From: DASXAI01 sp963728985
GTDB taxonomy: Bacteria > Actinomycetota > Acidimicrobiia > Acidimicrobiales > Ilumatobacteraceae
Direction: 5' to 3'
Assembly: GCA_963728985.1 (NCBI GenBank)
Contig: CAVSME010000001.1
Coordinates: 310,001 to 374,000, forward strand
DNA length: 64,000 bases
Made by a program: the position numbers and the translations under genes. Each line of letters starts with the position of its first letter. Position 1 is the stretch's first letter. The notes beneath the pieces were generated by a model that saw only the letters and a program-made list of their open reading frames with translations, did no database searches and had not been told where the DNA came from. Shown here one piece after another: positions 1 to 8,519 of the stretch.

Positions 1-1
1 C

Positions 2-1408
2 GGCGGCGACATGAAGGTGCTCACGCCGGCGGCCATCCAGCGCGGCGTCGACGCCCTCCGCCACCTGAAGCGCATCGCCGACATCTCCGACGCGCCGGTG
101 CGGGCCGTCGCCACCAGCGCCGTGCGGGAGGCCGAGAACAACGACGAGTTCGTCCGCCGAGCGCGGGAGGAAGCGGGCGTCGAGATCGAGGTGGTGTCGG
201 GCATCGAGGAGGCCCGGCTCATCCACCTCGGCGTGCTGCAGGCCCTCCCGGTGTTCGAGCGCCGGCTGCTGCTGTGCGACATCGGCGGCGGGAGCACCGA
301 GCTCCTCATCGGCCAGCGCGGCTCGGTGCTGGCGTCGCGCAGCCTGAAGCTCGGCGCCGTCCGCCTCACCACCCGCTTCTTCCCCGGCGAGCGGCTGCAT
401 CCGGGCGCCGTGAGCTCGTGCCGCACGTTCGTGCGCTCCACCCTCGCCCCGTTCGCCAAGGAGGTCGAGGCGCACGGCTTCGAGGTGGCCATCGGGTCGT
501 CGGGCACGATCCTCGCCCTCACGGCCATGGCCCGCGCTGCCGCCGGCGAGCCGGTCAAGACGCTGAACGCCGCCACCCTGAGCGCCGGCGAGCTGACCTC
601 GGTGGTGAAGCGCCTCGTCGACGCCCGGTCGGTGGCATCCCGGGCCAAGCTCCCCGGTCTCGACGCCAGCCGGGCCGACATCATCCTCGCCGGCGCCCTC
701 ATCCTGGAGGGCGTCTTCGAGGCCTTCGCCATCGACGAGATGACGGTCAGCGACCACGCCCTGCGCGAGGGCGTGCTGCTCGACACCATCCAGCGCACCC
801 ACGGCGGATCGCTGCACCACCTGCGCGACGTGTCGCGGCGCAGCGTGCTGGCGCTGGCCGAGCTGTTCGACGACGAGCCCGACCACTCCGCCCACGTCGC
901 CCGCCTCGCCCTCGACCTGTTCGACGACACCGCGCCCATCCACGGCCTCGACAGCGGCTGCCGGGAGTACCTCGAGGCGGCGGCGCTACTGGCCAACGTC
1001 GGGCTGTTCGTGTCGCACAGCCAGCACCACCTGCACTCGTACTACGTGATCCGCAACTCCGACCGCCTGACCGGGCTGACCGACACCGAGATCGAGATCA
1101 TCGCCCAGATCGCCCGCTACCACCGCAAGAGCGCGCCCAAGCCGTCTCACGAGGCCTTCGCCCGCCTGCGCCCGCACGAGCAGCACGTGGTGCGGGTGCT
1201 GGCCGGCATCCTGCGCGTCGCCATCGGCTTCGACCGCAGCCACGATGGCCGCGTCCGGTCCGTGGAGGTGGCGCTGCGGCGGGGGAAGCTGGTGGTGCGA
1301 CCGGTGCCCGCCGGCGAAGCCGACCTCGCCCTGGAGTGCTACGCCGCCGATCAGCGCAAGGACCTGCTCGAAGACGTGCTCGGCCTGCCCGTGACGATCG
1401 GTTCGTAG
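2..1408 (+). CDS. ppx: Exopolyphosphatase Ppx/GppA family, 5' end cut by window edge
   Basis: Ppx/GppA enzymes release phosphate from polyphosphate or from pppGpp and share the actin/Hsp70 ATPase fold. The reading frame is already open at base 2 (Gly-Gly-Asp before the first Met at base 11), and the usual N-terminal DIGTNS-type phosphate loop is missing, so the gene starts outside the window. Seen in the sequence: ATSAVREA near residue 35, the second phosphate-binding loop DIGGGSTEL near residue 91, GSSGT near 163, and a C-terminal HD-like helical half (about residues 280-460), as in long Ppx proteins. Family membership is clear; whether polyphosphate or pppGpp is the substrate cannot be read from the sequence. 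Confidence 0.93.
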   Translation, partial: GGDMKVLTPAAIQRGVDALRHLKRIADISDAPVRAVATSAVREAENNDEFVRRAREEAGVEIEVVSGIEEARLIHLGVLQALPVFERRLLLCDIGGGSTELLIGQRGSVLASRSLKLGAVRLTTRFFPGERLHPGAVSSCRTFVRSTLAPFAKEVEAHGFEVAIGSSGTILALTAMARAAAGEPVKTLNAATLSAGELTSVVKRLVDARSVASRAKLPGLDASRADIILAGALILEGVFEAFAIDEMTVSDHALREGVLLDTIQRTHGGSLHHLRDVSRRSVLALAELFDDEPDHSAHVARLALDLFDDTAPIHGLDSGCREYLEAAALLANVGLFVSHSQHHLHSYYVIRNSDRLTGLTDTEIEIIAQIARYHRKSAPKPSHEAFARLRPHEQHVVRVLAGILRVAIGFDRSHDGRVRSVEVALRRGKLVVRPVPAGEADLALECYAADQRKDLLEDVLGLPVTIGS

Positions 1409-1431
1409 CGCCGCTTCGTAGCATCCCGACG

Positions 1432-2688
1432 ATGCACCGCATCGCCCTCCTCCTCGGCGCGCTGGCCCTGGTGGCGTCGTGCTCGAGCGGGTCGTCGGAC
1501 TCGGCCGTGCAGCCGGCGGGCAGTGTGGCCAGCTCGGCCGCCGGGGCCTCGTCGACGGCGCCGGCCACCACGGCCGCCGCGGGGAGCGCTCCGGCGGGCG
1601 ACGCCTTCTACTCGCCGCCCGATCCCTTGCCCGCCGGCCAACCCGGTGACGTCATCCGGTCCCGACCGTTCGCCGGCCCCGCCGGCGCCCAGGGCTGGGA
1701 GGTCCTGTACCTGTCGACCACGGTCGATGGCCAGCCCGTGGCCGTGTCCGGCGTCGTCATCGCGCCGGGTGCCGGGGCCAGCCCCGCCCCCGCCGGCGGG
1801 CGCACCGTGCTGTCGTGGGCCCACGGCACCACCGGTCTGGGCGACTCCTGCGCGCCATCCAAGCAGTACGCCAGCGGCGACGCCGGCGAGGTCCTCCTCG
1901 CCCAGCTGGCCATCGCCCGTGGGTTCGTCTACGCCGCCACCGACTACCAGGGCCTCGGGCCGCCGGGCGACCACCCGTACGTCGTCGGGCTGTCGGAGGG
2001 GCGCAACGTCCTCGACGCCGCCCGGGCCGCTGAACGGCTGGCCGGCACGGGCGCGACGGAGACCTCGTCGGTCCTGGTGTGGGGCCACTCCCAGGGCGGC
2101 GGGGCGGCGCTCTTCGCCGCCGAGCTGGCCCCCGCCTACGCCCCCGACCTCCACGTGGCCGGCGCCGTCGCCGGCGCCCCGGCCGCCGAATTCGCCACCG
2201 TGGCCGCCGCCAACGACGGCGGGCCCTACGCCGGCTTCAACCTGATGGGCTTCGTCGGCTTCCACGCCGCCTACCCGACCCTGAGCTACGGCGCCATCCT
2301 CAACGACGCCGGCAAGACCGCCGTCGCCACCATCGCCGACGAGTGCAGCAACGAGATCATCGGCGCCTACGCCGGCCGGCACCTGACCGACTTCGTGATC
2401 GCCGACCCGGCCACGACGCCCGGATGGAGCGACGCCTACGCCGCCAACGAGCCCGGCCACACCCCGACGAGCGTGCCGATCTTCCTGTACCAGGGCGAGG
2501 CCGACCAGATCATCCCCGTGAGCGTCAGCCAGACCCTTCTGCAGGACTACTGCGCGATCGGGGTGACCGTGTCCCGCAAGACCTACCCGGGCGCCGACCA
2601 CACCTCGGTGATCCCCGCCGCCGTGGCCGACATCCTGGCGTTCGCCAACGACCGCCTAGCCGGCAAGCCGGCGCCAAGCTCCTGCTGA
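1432..2688 (+). CDS. Secreted lipase-like alpha/beta hydrolase lipoprotein
   Basis: The 418-residue product begins with a lipoprotein signal (MHRIALLLGALALVASC); Cys17 sits in a lipobox and should be lipid-anchored outside the membrane. A Ser/Ala/Thr-rich linker follows to about residue 60. The rest is an alpha/beta hydrolase resembling the secretory lipase (LIP) family: nucleophile elbow GHSQG near residue 220, an acid in GEADQIIP near 355 and a His in GADHTSV near 389. The start at 1432 is chosen because the lipobox follows it at the correct distance. It lies 23 bases after ppx and a hairpin follows its stop. Substrate is unknown; esterase or lipase activity on acyl esters is inferred from the family. 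Confidence 0.85.
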   Translation: MHRIALLLGALALVASCSSGSSDSAVQPAGSVASSAAGASSTAPATTAAAGSAPAGDAFYSPPDPLPAGQPGDVIRSRPFAGPAGAQGWEVLYLSTTVDGQPVAVSGVVIAPGAGASPAPAGGRTVLSWAHGTTGLGDSCAPSKQYASGDAGEVLLAQLAIARGFVYAATDYQGLGPPGDHPYVVGLSEGRNVLDAARAAERLAGTGATETSSVLVWGHSQGGGAALFAAELAPAYAPDLHVAGAVAGAPAAEFATVAAANDGGPYAGFNLMGFVGFHAAYPTLSYGAILNDAGKTAVATIADECSNEIIGAYAGRHLTDFVIADPATTPGWSDAYAANEPGHTPTSVPIFLYQGEADQIIPVSVSQTLLQDYCAIGVTVSRKTYPGADHTSVIPAAVADILAFANDRLAGKPAPSSC

Positions 2689-2728
2689 AGTGAGCCGGAC
2701 AGGTCGACGTCCAGCGATCGTGACCAAA

Positions 2729-2761
2729 ACCGTTCCGGGCACCGCAACGCACCGGAACGGT
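2729..2761 (+). terminator. Hairpin after the lipase-like gene
   Basis: Perfect 10-bp inverted repeat: ACCGTTCCGG at 2729-2738 pairs with CCGGAACGGT at 2752-2761 across a 13-base loop, 40 bases after the stop at 2688. There is no U-tract, so it would be a GC-type (non-canonical) terminator. Confidence 0.6.
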
Positions 2762-2769
2762 GCCGAGCA

Positions 2770-2792
2770 GTGACCAGAAGCCTTCCGGTCAC
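2770..2792. terminator. Second hairpin between lipase and Gdt1 genes
   Basis: GTGACC (2770-2775) pairs with GGTCAC (2787-2792), with GAA/TTC pairs inside after one mismatch. Bases 2721-2738 and 2771-2788 are an imperfect direct repeat, so the two hairpins look related. This argues against a GTG start at 2760 for the next gene, which would put this hairpin inside the coding sequence. Confidence 0.45.
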
Positions 2793-2795
2793 GAC

Positions 2796-3380
2796 TTGAG
2801 CGACTTCCTGGTGGCCATGGTGGTGGCGTTCGGCGCCATCTTCGTGGCCGAGATGGGCGACAAGAGCCAGCTCATGGCGCTGGCCTTCGCCACCCGGTTC
2901 CGGCCCGTGCCCATCCTCGTCGGCATCACGATCGCCACCGCCGCCGTCCACGCCGTCTCGGTCGGGATCGGGGCCATCCTGCAGGTGAGCCTGCCCACCC
3001 GGGCCATCAACCTCGCCGCCGGGGCGCTGTTCCTCGGCTTCGCGGCGTGGACGCTGCGGGGCGACACGCTGACCGCGGCCGACGAAGAACGGGTCGAACG
3101 CTCGGGGGGCCGATCGGCGGTGGTCACCGCATCCGTGGCGTTCTTCCTGGCCGAGCTGGGCGACAAGACGATGCTGGCCACGATCACCCTGGCCACGACG
3201 TACTCGCCCCTCGGGGTGTGGATCGGCTCCACGGTCGGGATGGTGGCGGCCGACGGCCTGGCCATCGCCGTGGGCCGGCTCCTCGGGACGCGCCTGCCCG
3301 AACGAGCGGTCAAGATCGGCGCCGCCGCCCTGTTCGTCCTGTTCGGCGTGGCCCTGATCCTGGAGGGGCTGCTGTCGTGA
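2796..3380 (+). CDS. TMEM165/Gdt1 (UPF0016) family cation transporter
   Basis: Two copies of the family motif E-x-G-D-K are visible: VAEMGDKSQLMAL near the N-terminus and LAELGDKTMLATI in the second half. Each belongs to a three-helix repeat, giving about six membrane helices. Gdt1/TMEM165 and bacterial MneA relatives move Mn2+ or Ca2+ in exchange for protons; the acidic motifs line the ion path. The frame is open from 2760, but a TTG at 2796 (giving M-S-D-F-L-V-A) or GTG at 2811 fits better because two hairpins occupy 2729-2792. The stop lies 9 bases from the stop of the convergent L,D-transpeptidase gene. Function is confident at family level; the ion is not determined. Confidence 0.85.
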   Translation: MSDFLVAMVVAFGAIFVAEMGDKSQLMALAFATRFRPVPILVGITIATAAVHAVSVGIGAILQVSLPTRAINLAAGALFLGFAAWTLRGDTLTAADEERVERSGGRSAVVTASVAFFLAELGDKTMLATITLATTYSPLGVWIGSTVGMVAADGLAIAVGRLLGTRLPERAVKIGAAALFVLFGVALILEGLLS

Positions 3381-3389
3381 CCGCGGCCC

Positions 3390-4460
3390 TCAGGGGCTGG
3401 ACGTGGGGGTCGTGGTGGCCGCGGCCGAGGTCGGCGCGGCCGTGGGAGCGGTGGTGGTCGTGGCCGGCGGCGGCGTCGGGGGTGCCGTGGTGGCCGCCGT
3501 CGTGGTCGCCCCCGGCAGGGTCGTCGTGGTGGTGGCGCCCGGCTTGGTGGTCGTGGTCTTCGGGACCGTCGTGGTGGTCGTGGTCGCCTCGGTGGTCGTC
3601 GTGGCGCTCGGGTCCTTGGTGTTGAACGGCGGCGGCTGGGCGCCGTAGGCCTCGGGGTCCTTCACCCCGTCGAACACGAAGACCTGGTCACCCCGCTTCA
3701 CCAGCGACGGGAAGTACTTGGCGATGTGCATCGGGATGCGCACACAGGAGTGCGAGGCCGGGTACAGGGGCACGTTGTACGCGCCGTGGATGGCCACCCC
3801 GTAGTTGAAGTACACCGGGTTGAAGAGCTGGCCGAGCACGCTGTCGTCCCAGCCGTCGACCCGCCGGCCGAACTGGTACACCCCGCCCGGGGTGATGGCC
3901 ACGCTGCAGTACCCCTCCTCGCACCACTCCTGGCCCGTGCCCGTCGAGATGTGCGTGATCAGCCGGGGCTTGCCGTCCTGGAACAGCACCGCCGTCTGCG
4001 ACGGGAGGTACACCTCGACGTGGGTCGGGGTGCCGTTGGGGCGTAGCGGGTGGATGGTGAGGGCTTCTTCCATCTTTGCCCACAGGTCCGGCGTCACCTT
4101 GCCGGTCACATCGGCGCCGGTCAGGCCGAGCACCAGCTTCTGGTAGGCCCAGACCGACATCTGGGTGGCCGGGCCGAACTGGCCATCGGCCGGACCGGGG
4201 TCGAAGCCGAGATCGACGAGGCGTTGCTGGAGCCGGGTGACGTCCTCACCGGCCACCCCGGGTCCCAGCGTGCGCGACAGCGGGGTGGGGGCGGCGACGG
4301 CGCTGGCCGGGGCGGCGGTGGGCGCCGTGGTCTCCACGACCGGGCTGCTGGGCGCGGTGGTGGCGGCGCCTCCGCCCTGGTTGGCGGCGATGCTGGCGCA
4401 CGCCGCCACACCCAGCACGATCGCTGCGGCGGCGAACGGGAACCACCGTCTCACCGTCAT
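3390..4460 (-). CDS. L,D-transpeptidase lipoprotein with peptidoglycan-binding domain
   Basis: 356 residues. An N-terminal signal ends in the lipobox GVAAC, so this is probably a lipoprotein facing the wall. A Thr/Pro-rich linker leads to a PG_binding_1 domain (about residues 65-115; LQQRLVDLGFDPGPADGQFG) and then an L,D-transpeptidase YkuD/ErfK domain. IHGAY and the catalytic SHSCVRIP motif near residue 240 give the His and nucleophilic Cys; the family consensus SHGCVR has Ser in place of Gly here. These enzymes make 3-3 cross-links or attach proteins to peptidoglycan. The last 70 or so residues are a low-complexity Thr/Pro/Ala tail after the catalytic domain, an unusual position for such a tail. 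It is convergent with the Gdt1-like gene, 9 bases apart. Confidence 0.9.
   Translation of the reverse strand: MTVRRWFPFAAAAIVLGVAACASIAANQGGGAATTAPSSPVVETTAPTAAPASAVAAPTPLSRTLGPGVAGEDVTRLQQRLVDLGFDPGPADGQFGPATQMSVWAYQKLVLGLTGADVTGKVTPDLWAKMEEALTIHPLRPNGTPTHVEVYLPSQTAVLFQDGKPRLITHISTGTGQEWCEEGYCSVAITPGGVYQFGRRVDGWDDSVLGQLFNPVYFNYGVAIHGAYNVPLYPASHSCVRIPMHIAKYFPSLVKRGDQVFVFDGVKDPEAYGAQPPPFNTKDPSATTTTEATTTTTTVPKTTTTKPGATTTTTLPGATTTAATTAPPTPPPATTTTAPTAAPTSAAATTTPTSSP
3400..3640. repeat. Low-complexity Thr/Pro/Ala codon tract
   Basis: Bases encoding the C-terminal tail of the L,D-transpeptidase are a degenerate run of Thr, Pro and Ala codons; the plus strand reads as repeated GTGGT and CGTGG words. 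This is not a separate gene. Confidence 0.6.
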
Positions 4461-4555
4461 CGCATGCGACTCCTACCGCTCCGACCCGCTTCACCACAGT
4501 GCCCGGCGGGGACCCGGGCACGCCCACCGAAGCTAGCAAGACGGGGGGTGGCCGA

Positions 4556-5335
4556 CTATCCGCTCTCGGCGGGGAGCGTGCCCTTGGAGCGGCCGCCGAC
4601 GCCCTTGACCTCGGCTCGGATGGACCGCATCTCCCTGAGGATCTTCACGATCACCGCCGGCGACGACAGCGTCGAGACACCCCGGGTCCGGGGGAAGTAG
4701 TCCACGCCGAACTGGACGACCTTGCCGCCACTGCCGATGGTGCGGATGACCAGCTCGGCGTCGATGAACGACCCCTCACTGACCAGCGTGATCTCGTCGA
4801 GGACCCGGCGCCGGCAGAGCTTGAAGGCGAAGTTGATGTCTCGGATGCGCACGCCGAACAGGAGCCGCACCAGCACGTTGTAGATCGTGGAGTAGACGAC
4901 CCGGACGTAGCCCTCGCCGGTGCGGTCGAACCGGTAGGCGGACACGATGTCGGCCTCGTAGTGGCGCATCAAGCGGCACGCCTTCTGCAGCTCGTCCATG
5001 TCGAAGGGCAGGTCGGCGTCGGTGTACAGGACGAGGTCACCCCGGGCCGAGGCGAAGCCGGTCTTCAGTGAGCCACCGAGCTTGCGGTTCTTCGGATGGT
5101 GCACCACCCGGACCCGCGGATCCTCCGCCGCGATCCGGTCGGCGATGGCGCCGGTGAGGTCAGTGGAGGCGTCGTCGATGACCAGCAGCTCGTAGTCGCC
5201 GATCTCGCCGGCGTCGATGAGCGTGCGGCACGCCTCGCGGGCCGAGGCCAGCGCCCGCTCGATGTACTCCTCTTCGTTCCACATCGGGAAGAACACGGTG
5301 AGCAGCGAGAAGTGCGGCGTGCGTGACCCCGGCAT
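4556..5335 (-). CDS. Family 2 glycosyltransferase (polyprenyl-phosphate sugar transferase type)
   Basis: 259 residues with a GT-A fold. FFPMWNEEEYIERAL near the start binds the nucleotide sugar; LLVIDDAS and the metal-binding LYTDADLP (D-x-D) follow; the C-terminal half contains DINFAFKLCRR, typical of dolichyl-phosphate mannosyltransferase/GtrB-like enzymes. No membrane helices are obvious, so it probably acts at the inner face of the membrane, loading a sugar onto a lipid carrier. It is divergent from the threonine ammonia-lyase gene. The ATG at 5335 is the first in frame. Donor and acceptor are unknown. Confidence 0.88.
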   Translation of the reverse strand: MPGSRTPHFSLLTVFFPMWNEEEYIERALASAREACRTLIDAGEIGDYELLVIDDASTDLTGAIADRIAAEDPRVRVVHHPKNRKLGGSLKTGFASARGDLVLYTDADLPFDMDELQKACRLMRHYEADIVSAYRFDRTGEGYVRVVYSTIYNVLVRLLFGVRIRDINFAFKLCRRRVLDEITLVSEGSFIDAELVIRTIGSGGKVVQFGVDYFPRTRGVSTLSSPAVIVKILREMRSIRAEVKGVGGRSKGTLPAESG

Positions 5336-5347
5336 CGGCGGAGCAAC

Positions 5348-5367
5348 TTAGTTCTCCTAACTACAGT
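5348..5367 (+). promoter_or_regulatory. Putative leaderless promoter with overlapping operator for ilvA
   Basis: TACAGT at 5362-5367 fits a -10 box (TANNNT), and the GTG start of the ammonia-lyase begins 7 bases later at 5374, as in leaderless transcripts. TTAG (5348-5351) and CTAA (5357-5360) form an inverted repeat with 5 bases between them, just upstream of the -10. A repressor (MarR-like, by motif style only) could sit there. No clear -35 is seen. Confidence 0.4.
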
Positions 5368-5373
5368 CGCTCC

Positions 5374-6609
5374 GTGCAGTCCTGCGCCTCCGACTTGCCG
5401 GTGTCCTACGGCGACGTCCTGCAGGCGGCCGCCGCCATCGGCGACGACGTGGTCCGCACCCCCACGCTGCGGTCCCAGACGCTGTCGGCCATCACCGGCG
5501 CCGACCTCTGGCTCAAGTTCGAGAACCTCCAGTACACGGCGTCGTTCAAGGACCGCGGGGCCCTCAACCGGCTCCTGCGACTGACCCCGCAGGAGCGGGC
5601 TCGCGGCGTCGTGGCCATGTCGGCCGGCAACCACGCCCAAGGTGTCGCGTATCACGCGACCCGCCTGGGGATCCCTGCTGTCATCGTGATGCCGCGCACC
5701 ACTCCGAACGTGAAGGTCGCCAGCACCGAGGCCCTGGGGGCCACGGTCGTCCTCCACGGCGACGACCTGGCCGCGGCCGAGGCGGAAGCCGAGGCCCTCG
5801 CCACCCGCGACGGCCTCGTACGGGTGGCACCCTTCGACGATCCCGCCGTGATCGCCGGCCAGGCCACCGTGGCGCTCGAGCTGTTCGCCGACGTCGATGC
5901 CCTCGACGCCGTCCTCGTCCCGGTGGGCGGAGGCGGCCTCCTCGCCGGCATGGCCGTCGTGGCCGCCGAGGTGGCACCGGCGACCGAGCTGATCGGTGTC
6001 GAGAGCGAGCTCTACCCGTCGATGTCCAACGCCCTGCGGGGCCGGCCGGGGCCGGTGCCAGGCGGCCCCACGATCGCCGAGGGCATCGGGGTGGCCCGGG
6101 CCGGCCTGCTCCCCCAGCAGATCATCGCCGCCCTCGTCGACGACGTCGTGGTGGTGCCGGAAGCGGCCATCGAGCAGGCGGTCAACCTGCTGCTGGAGAT
6201 CGAGAAGACCGTGGCCGAGGGCGCCGGAGCGGCGGGCCTCGCCGCGGTACTGTCCGACCCGGCCCGGTTCGAGGACCGCCGGGTGGCGTTGGTGATCACG
6301 GGCGGCAACATCGACCCCCGCCTCCTCGCCTCGGTGATCATGCGAGGCTTGGTGCGCTCGGGCCGGCTCTGCCGGCTCTCGGTGGGCGTGACCGACGTAC
6401 CGGGCTCGCTCAGCCAGGTCGCGGCAATCGTGGGTGAATTACGAGGCAACATCGTGGAGGTGGCTCATCAACGTCTGTTCTCGGATCTGTCGGTGAAGTC
6501 GACGATGCTCGAGCTGGCGGTCGAGACCCGCGATCGGGACCACGCCGATCGCATCGTGGCGGGGCTGGAGGCGGCCGGGTACCCCGTCCACAGGAGCGAT
6601 CCGGTCTGA
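5374..6609 (+). CDS. ilvA: Threonine ammonia-lyase with C-terminal ACT domain
   Basis: 411 residues from GTG 5374. A PLP enzyme of fold type II that converts threonine to 2-oxobutanoate and ammonia, the first step toward isoleucine. The PLP lysine lies in SFKDRGALNRL (about residue 54), the substrate loop is SAGNHAQG, and the phosphate loop is PVGGGGLLAG. A regulatory ACT-like domain occupies about residues 325-410 (VTDVPGSLSQVAAIVG). The single short ACT domain resembles the TdcB/one-ACT form more than the two-domain biosynthetic IlvA of E. coli. The GTG at 5374 is preferred over an upstream ATG at 5323 because it matches the promoter and avoids overlapping the divergent gene. The stop overlaps the start of the next gene by one base. 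Confidence 0.9.
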   Translation: MQSCASDLPVSYGDVLQAAAAIGDDVVRTPTLRSQTLSAITGADLWLKFENLQYTASFKDRGALNRLLRLTPQERARGVVAMSAGNHAQGVAYHATRLGIPAVIVMPRTTPNVKVASTEALGATVVLHGDDLAAAEAEAEALATRDGLVRVAPFDDPAVIAGQATVALELFADVDALDAVLVPVGGGGLLAGMAVVAAEVAPATELIGVESELYPSMSNALRGRPGPVPGGPTIAEGIGVARAGLLPQQIIAALVDDVVVVPEAAIEQAVNLLLEIEKTVAEGAGAAGLAAVLSDPARFEDRRVALVITGGNIDPRLLASVIMRGLVRSGRLCRLSVGVTDVPGSLSQVAAIVGELRGNIVEVAHQRLFSDLSVKSTMLELAVETRDRDHADRIVAGLEAAGYPVHRSDPV

Positions 6610-8420
6610 TGTCGGTGGCCTGGACACCCGACCTGCCGCCTGATGACCTGGTGACGCTGCTCGACCGCGCCGTCGACGTCATCGCCGTCGTCGACGTCGC
6701 CGGCCGGCTGGTCTACGTGAACGAGACGGTCACCGCCGTCCTCGAATGGGAGCCACGCGACCTCATCGGGCGGCCGGCCCTGTCACTGATCCATCCTGAC
6801 GATGCCTTCGTCGCCGGCTCCGCGCTGGCCGCCGAGCTGGACGGCTCGGCCGAGCAGTCCACCATCGAGGTCCGCATCCGAGCACGCGACCGGTCCTACC
6901 TCTGGTTCGAGGTGCTGGCCAGCGGCTGGATCGACGCCCCCGGCCTCCAGGGACTCGTGATCAACCTGCGGGAGTCGACCGGCCGTCACGACCTCGCCGA
7001 GCGGGCGGCGCGGCGGGCCGAGCTCGATGCGCTCGTCTTCGAGGTCTCCCGCCGGGCGCTCGACGCCACCCTCGCCGACGTGAAGGAGGCGCTGCCGGCG
7101 GTGCTCTCCCAGCTCGGCCAGCTGCTGCGGGCGAGACGGGTCGACGTGGTCCTCTTCGACGCCACCGCCGACGTCGGCGTCAACGCCGTCGCCTGGCCGG
7201 CCAACGACGAGGCCACCGGTCGGGTCTCGGGCGGCACGATCGCCCTCGCCGACATCCCAACCGTCCTGGTCGGCCTGCAACACGGTGAGCTCCTGCTCGA
7301 TCCGGCGGGCGAGCTGCCGAGGTGGGCGGCCGAGTGGTACGGCGGCGCGGTGCCCGCGGCCGGCGCCGCCATGCTGTGCCCGTTGACGGTGCAGGGCCGG
7401 CTGCTCGGCGTCCTCGCCGTGGAGCAGGACGCCCTCGCCGAGGAGTGGGCCCACGACGAGGCCACGGCCATCCGCTCGGTAGCCGAGGCGCTGGCCGTCG
7501 CCCTCGCCCGTGACCACGACCGCCGGGCCCTCCTCGCCAGCGAAGAGCAATTCCGGCTCATGGCCGAGCACGCCGGCGACGTCATCACCCTGCTCGACGC
7601 CGAAGGGCTGTGCACCTACGCATCCACATCGGCCCGCACCGTGCTGGGCATCGACCCGGACCGTCTCATCGGCGCCGACCTGTTCGACCACGTCCATCCC
7701 GACGACCGGGCCGACGCCCGCGAGCGGCTGGCCGAGTTCGTCGCCGGCCACGACAGCGCCGTCGCCATCACCTACCGGTGGCAGCGGCCGAGCGGCGACG
7801 TCGTGTGGATCGAGAACGTGTGCCGGGCCGTGCGCGATCCGGACACGAAGGCGCTGACCGGCATCCAGGGCTCGGCGCGCGACGTCACCGCGTACAAGGT
7901 GCGCGAGGACGAGCTGACCCACCGGGCGCTGCACGACCCGCTGACCGGCGTGCCCAATCGCACCCTCTTCGACCAGCGGCTGTCGGCGGCCCAGCGGGCC
8001 CAGCGCCGCACGGGGGCGCCGTTCGCGGTGCTGGCCATCGACCTCGACGGGTTCAAGGAGGTCAACGACGCCCACGGCCACCTCGAGGGGGACCGGGCGC
8101 TGGTGGAGGTGGCCGGGCGTCTCGCCGCCAACGTGCGCCAGGCCGACACCGTGGGCCGGGTGGGCGGCGACGAGTTCATGGTGTTGTGCCGGGACGCCTC
8201 GGCCGACGACGCCCTGGCCCTGGCCGAGCGGCTCATCGTCGCGTTGAGCCAGCCCGTGGAGGTGGCCGGCGGGAAGGCGGAGATGAGCGCCAGCATCGGC
8301 GTGGCGCCGGCCGACGGCAGCCAGGTGTCGATCGAGGCCCTCCTCGGGGCAGCCGACCGGGCCATGTACGACGCCAAGCGCTCGGGCAAGGGCTGCGTCC
8401 GCCTCCGCCGCGTGGACTGA
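6609..8420 (+). CDS. PAS-GAF-PAS-GGDEF diguanylate cyclase
   Basis: 603 residues. Order: PAS (about 15-125; DVAGRLVYVNETVTAVLEWEP), GAF-like domain (about 140-300), second PAS with PAC region (about 305-430; ITLLDAEGLCTYASTSARTVLG) and a GGDEF domain (about 435-600; HDPLTGVPNRTLFDQ, then the active site GRVGGDEFMVLC). No EAL domain and no membrane segment are present, so it should be a cytosolic sensor that makes cyclic di-GMP in response to unknown ligands. An RxxD inhibitory site is not evident before GGDEF. Its ATG overlaps the ilvA stop by one base, so the two are probably co-transcribed, although no functional link is known. Confidence 0.92.
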   Translation: MSVAWTPDLPPDDLVTLLDRAVDVIAVVDVAGRLVYVNETVTAVLEWEPRDLIGRPALSLIHPDDAFVAGSALAAELDGSAEQSTIEVRIRARDRSYLWFEVLASGWIDAPGLQGLVINLRESTGRHDLAERAARRAELDALVFEVSRRALDATLADVKEALPAVLSQLGQLLRARRVDVVLFDATADVGVNAVAWPANDEATGRVSGGTIALADIPTVLVGLQHGELLLDPAGELPRWAAEWYGGAVPAAGAAMLCPLTVQGRLLGVLAVEQDALAEEWAHDEATAIRSVAEALAVALARDHDRRALLASEEQFRLMAEHAGDVITLLDAEGLCTYASTSARTVLGIDPDRLIGADLFDHVHPDDRADARERLAEFVAGHDSAVAITYRWQRPSGDVVWIENVCRAVRDPDTKALTGIQGSARDVTAYKVREDELTHRALHDPLTGVPNRTLFDQRLSAAQRAQRRTGAPFAVLAIDLDGFKEVNDAHGHLEGDRALVEVAGRLAANVRQADTVGRVGGDEFMVLCRDASADDALALAERLIVALSQPVEVAGGKAEMSASIGVAPADGSQVSIEALLGAADRAMYDAKRSGKGCVRLRRVD

Positions 8421-8444
8421 ATCGATGCCTCGGTCTCGCTGCGC

Positions 8445-8459
8445 TCGGCCCTGTGGGCC
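8445..8459 (+). terminator. Hairpin after the diguanylate cyclase
   Basis: CGGCCC (8445-8450) pairs with GGGCCG (8454-8459) over a 3-base loop, 25 bases after the stop. It is preceded by TCTCGCTGCGCTCGG, a word that recurs at the 3' ends of two other nearby genes. Confidence 0.45.
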
Positions 8460-8519
8460 GCGGGTCCTGAGCCCTGCCAGCGGAGGACGCATGGGTCGCC
8501 AGTAGCGTTCGGGGCGCCC

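Noticed and set aside
3403..3648. Plus-strand Val/Gly-rich small protein
   Set aside because: It is the antisense of the Thr-rich tail of the L,D-transpeptidase and has no ribosome site.
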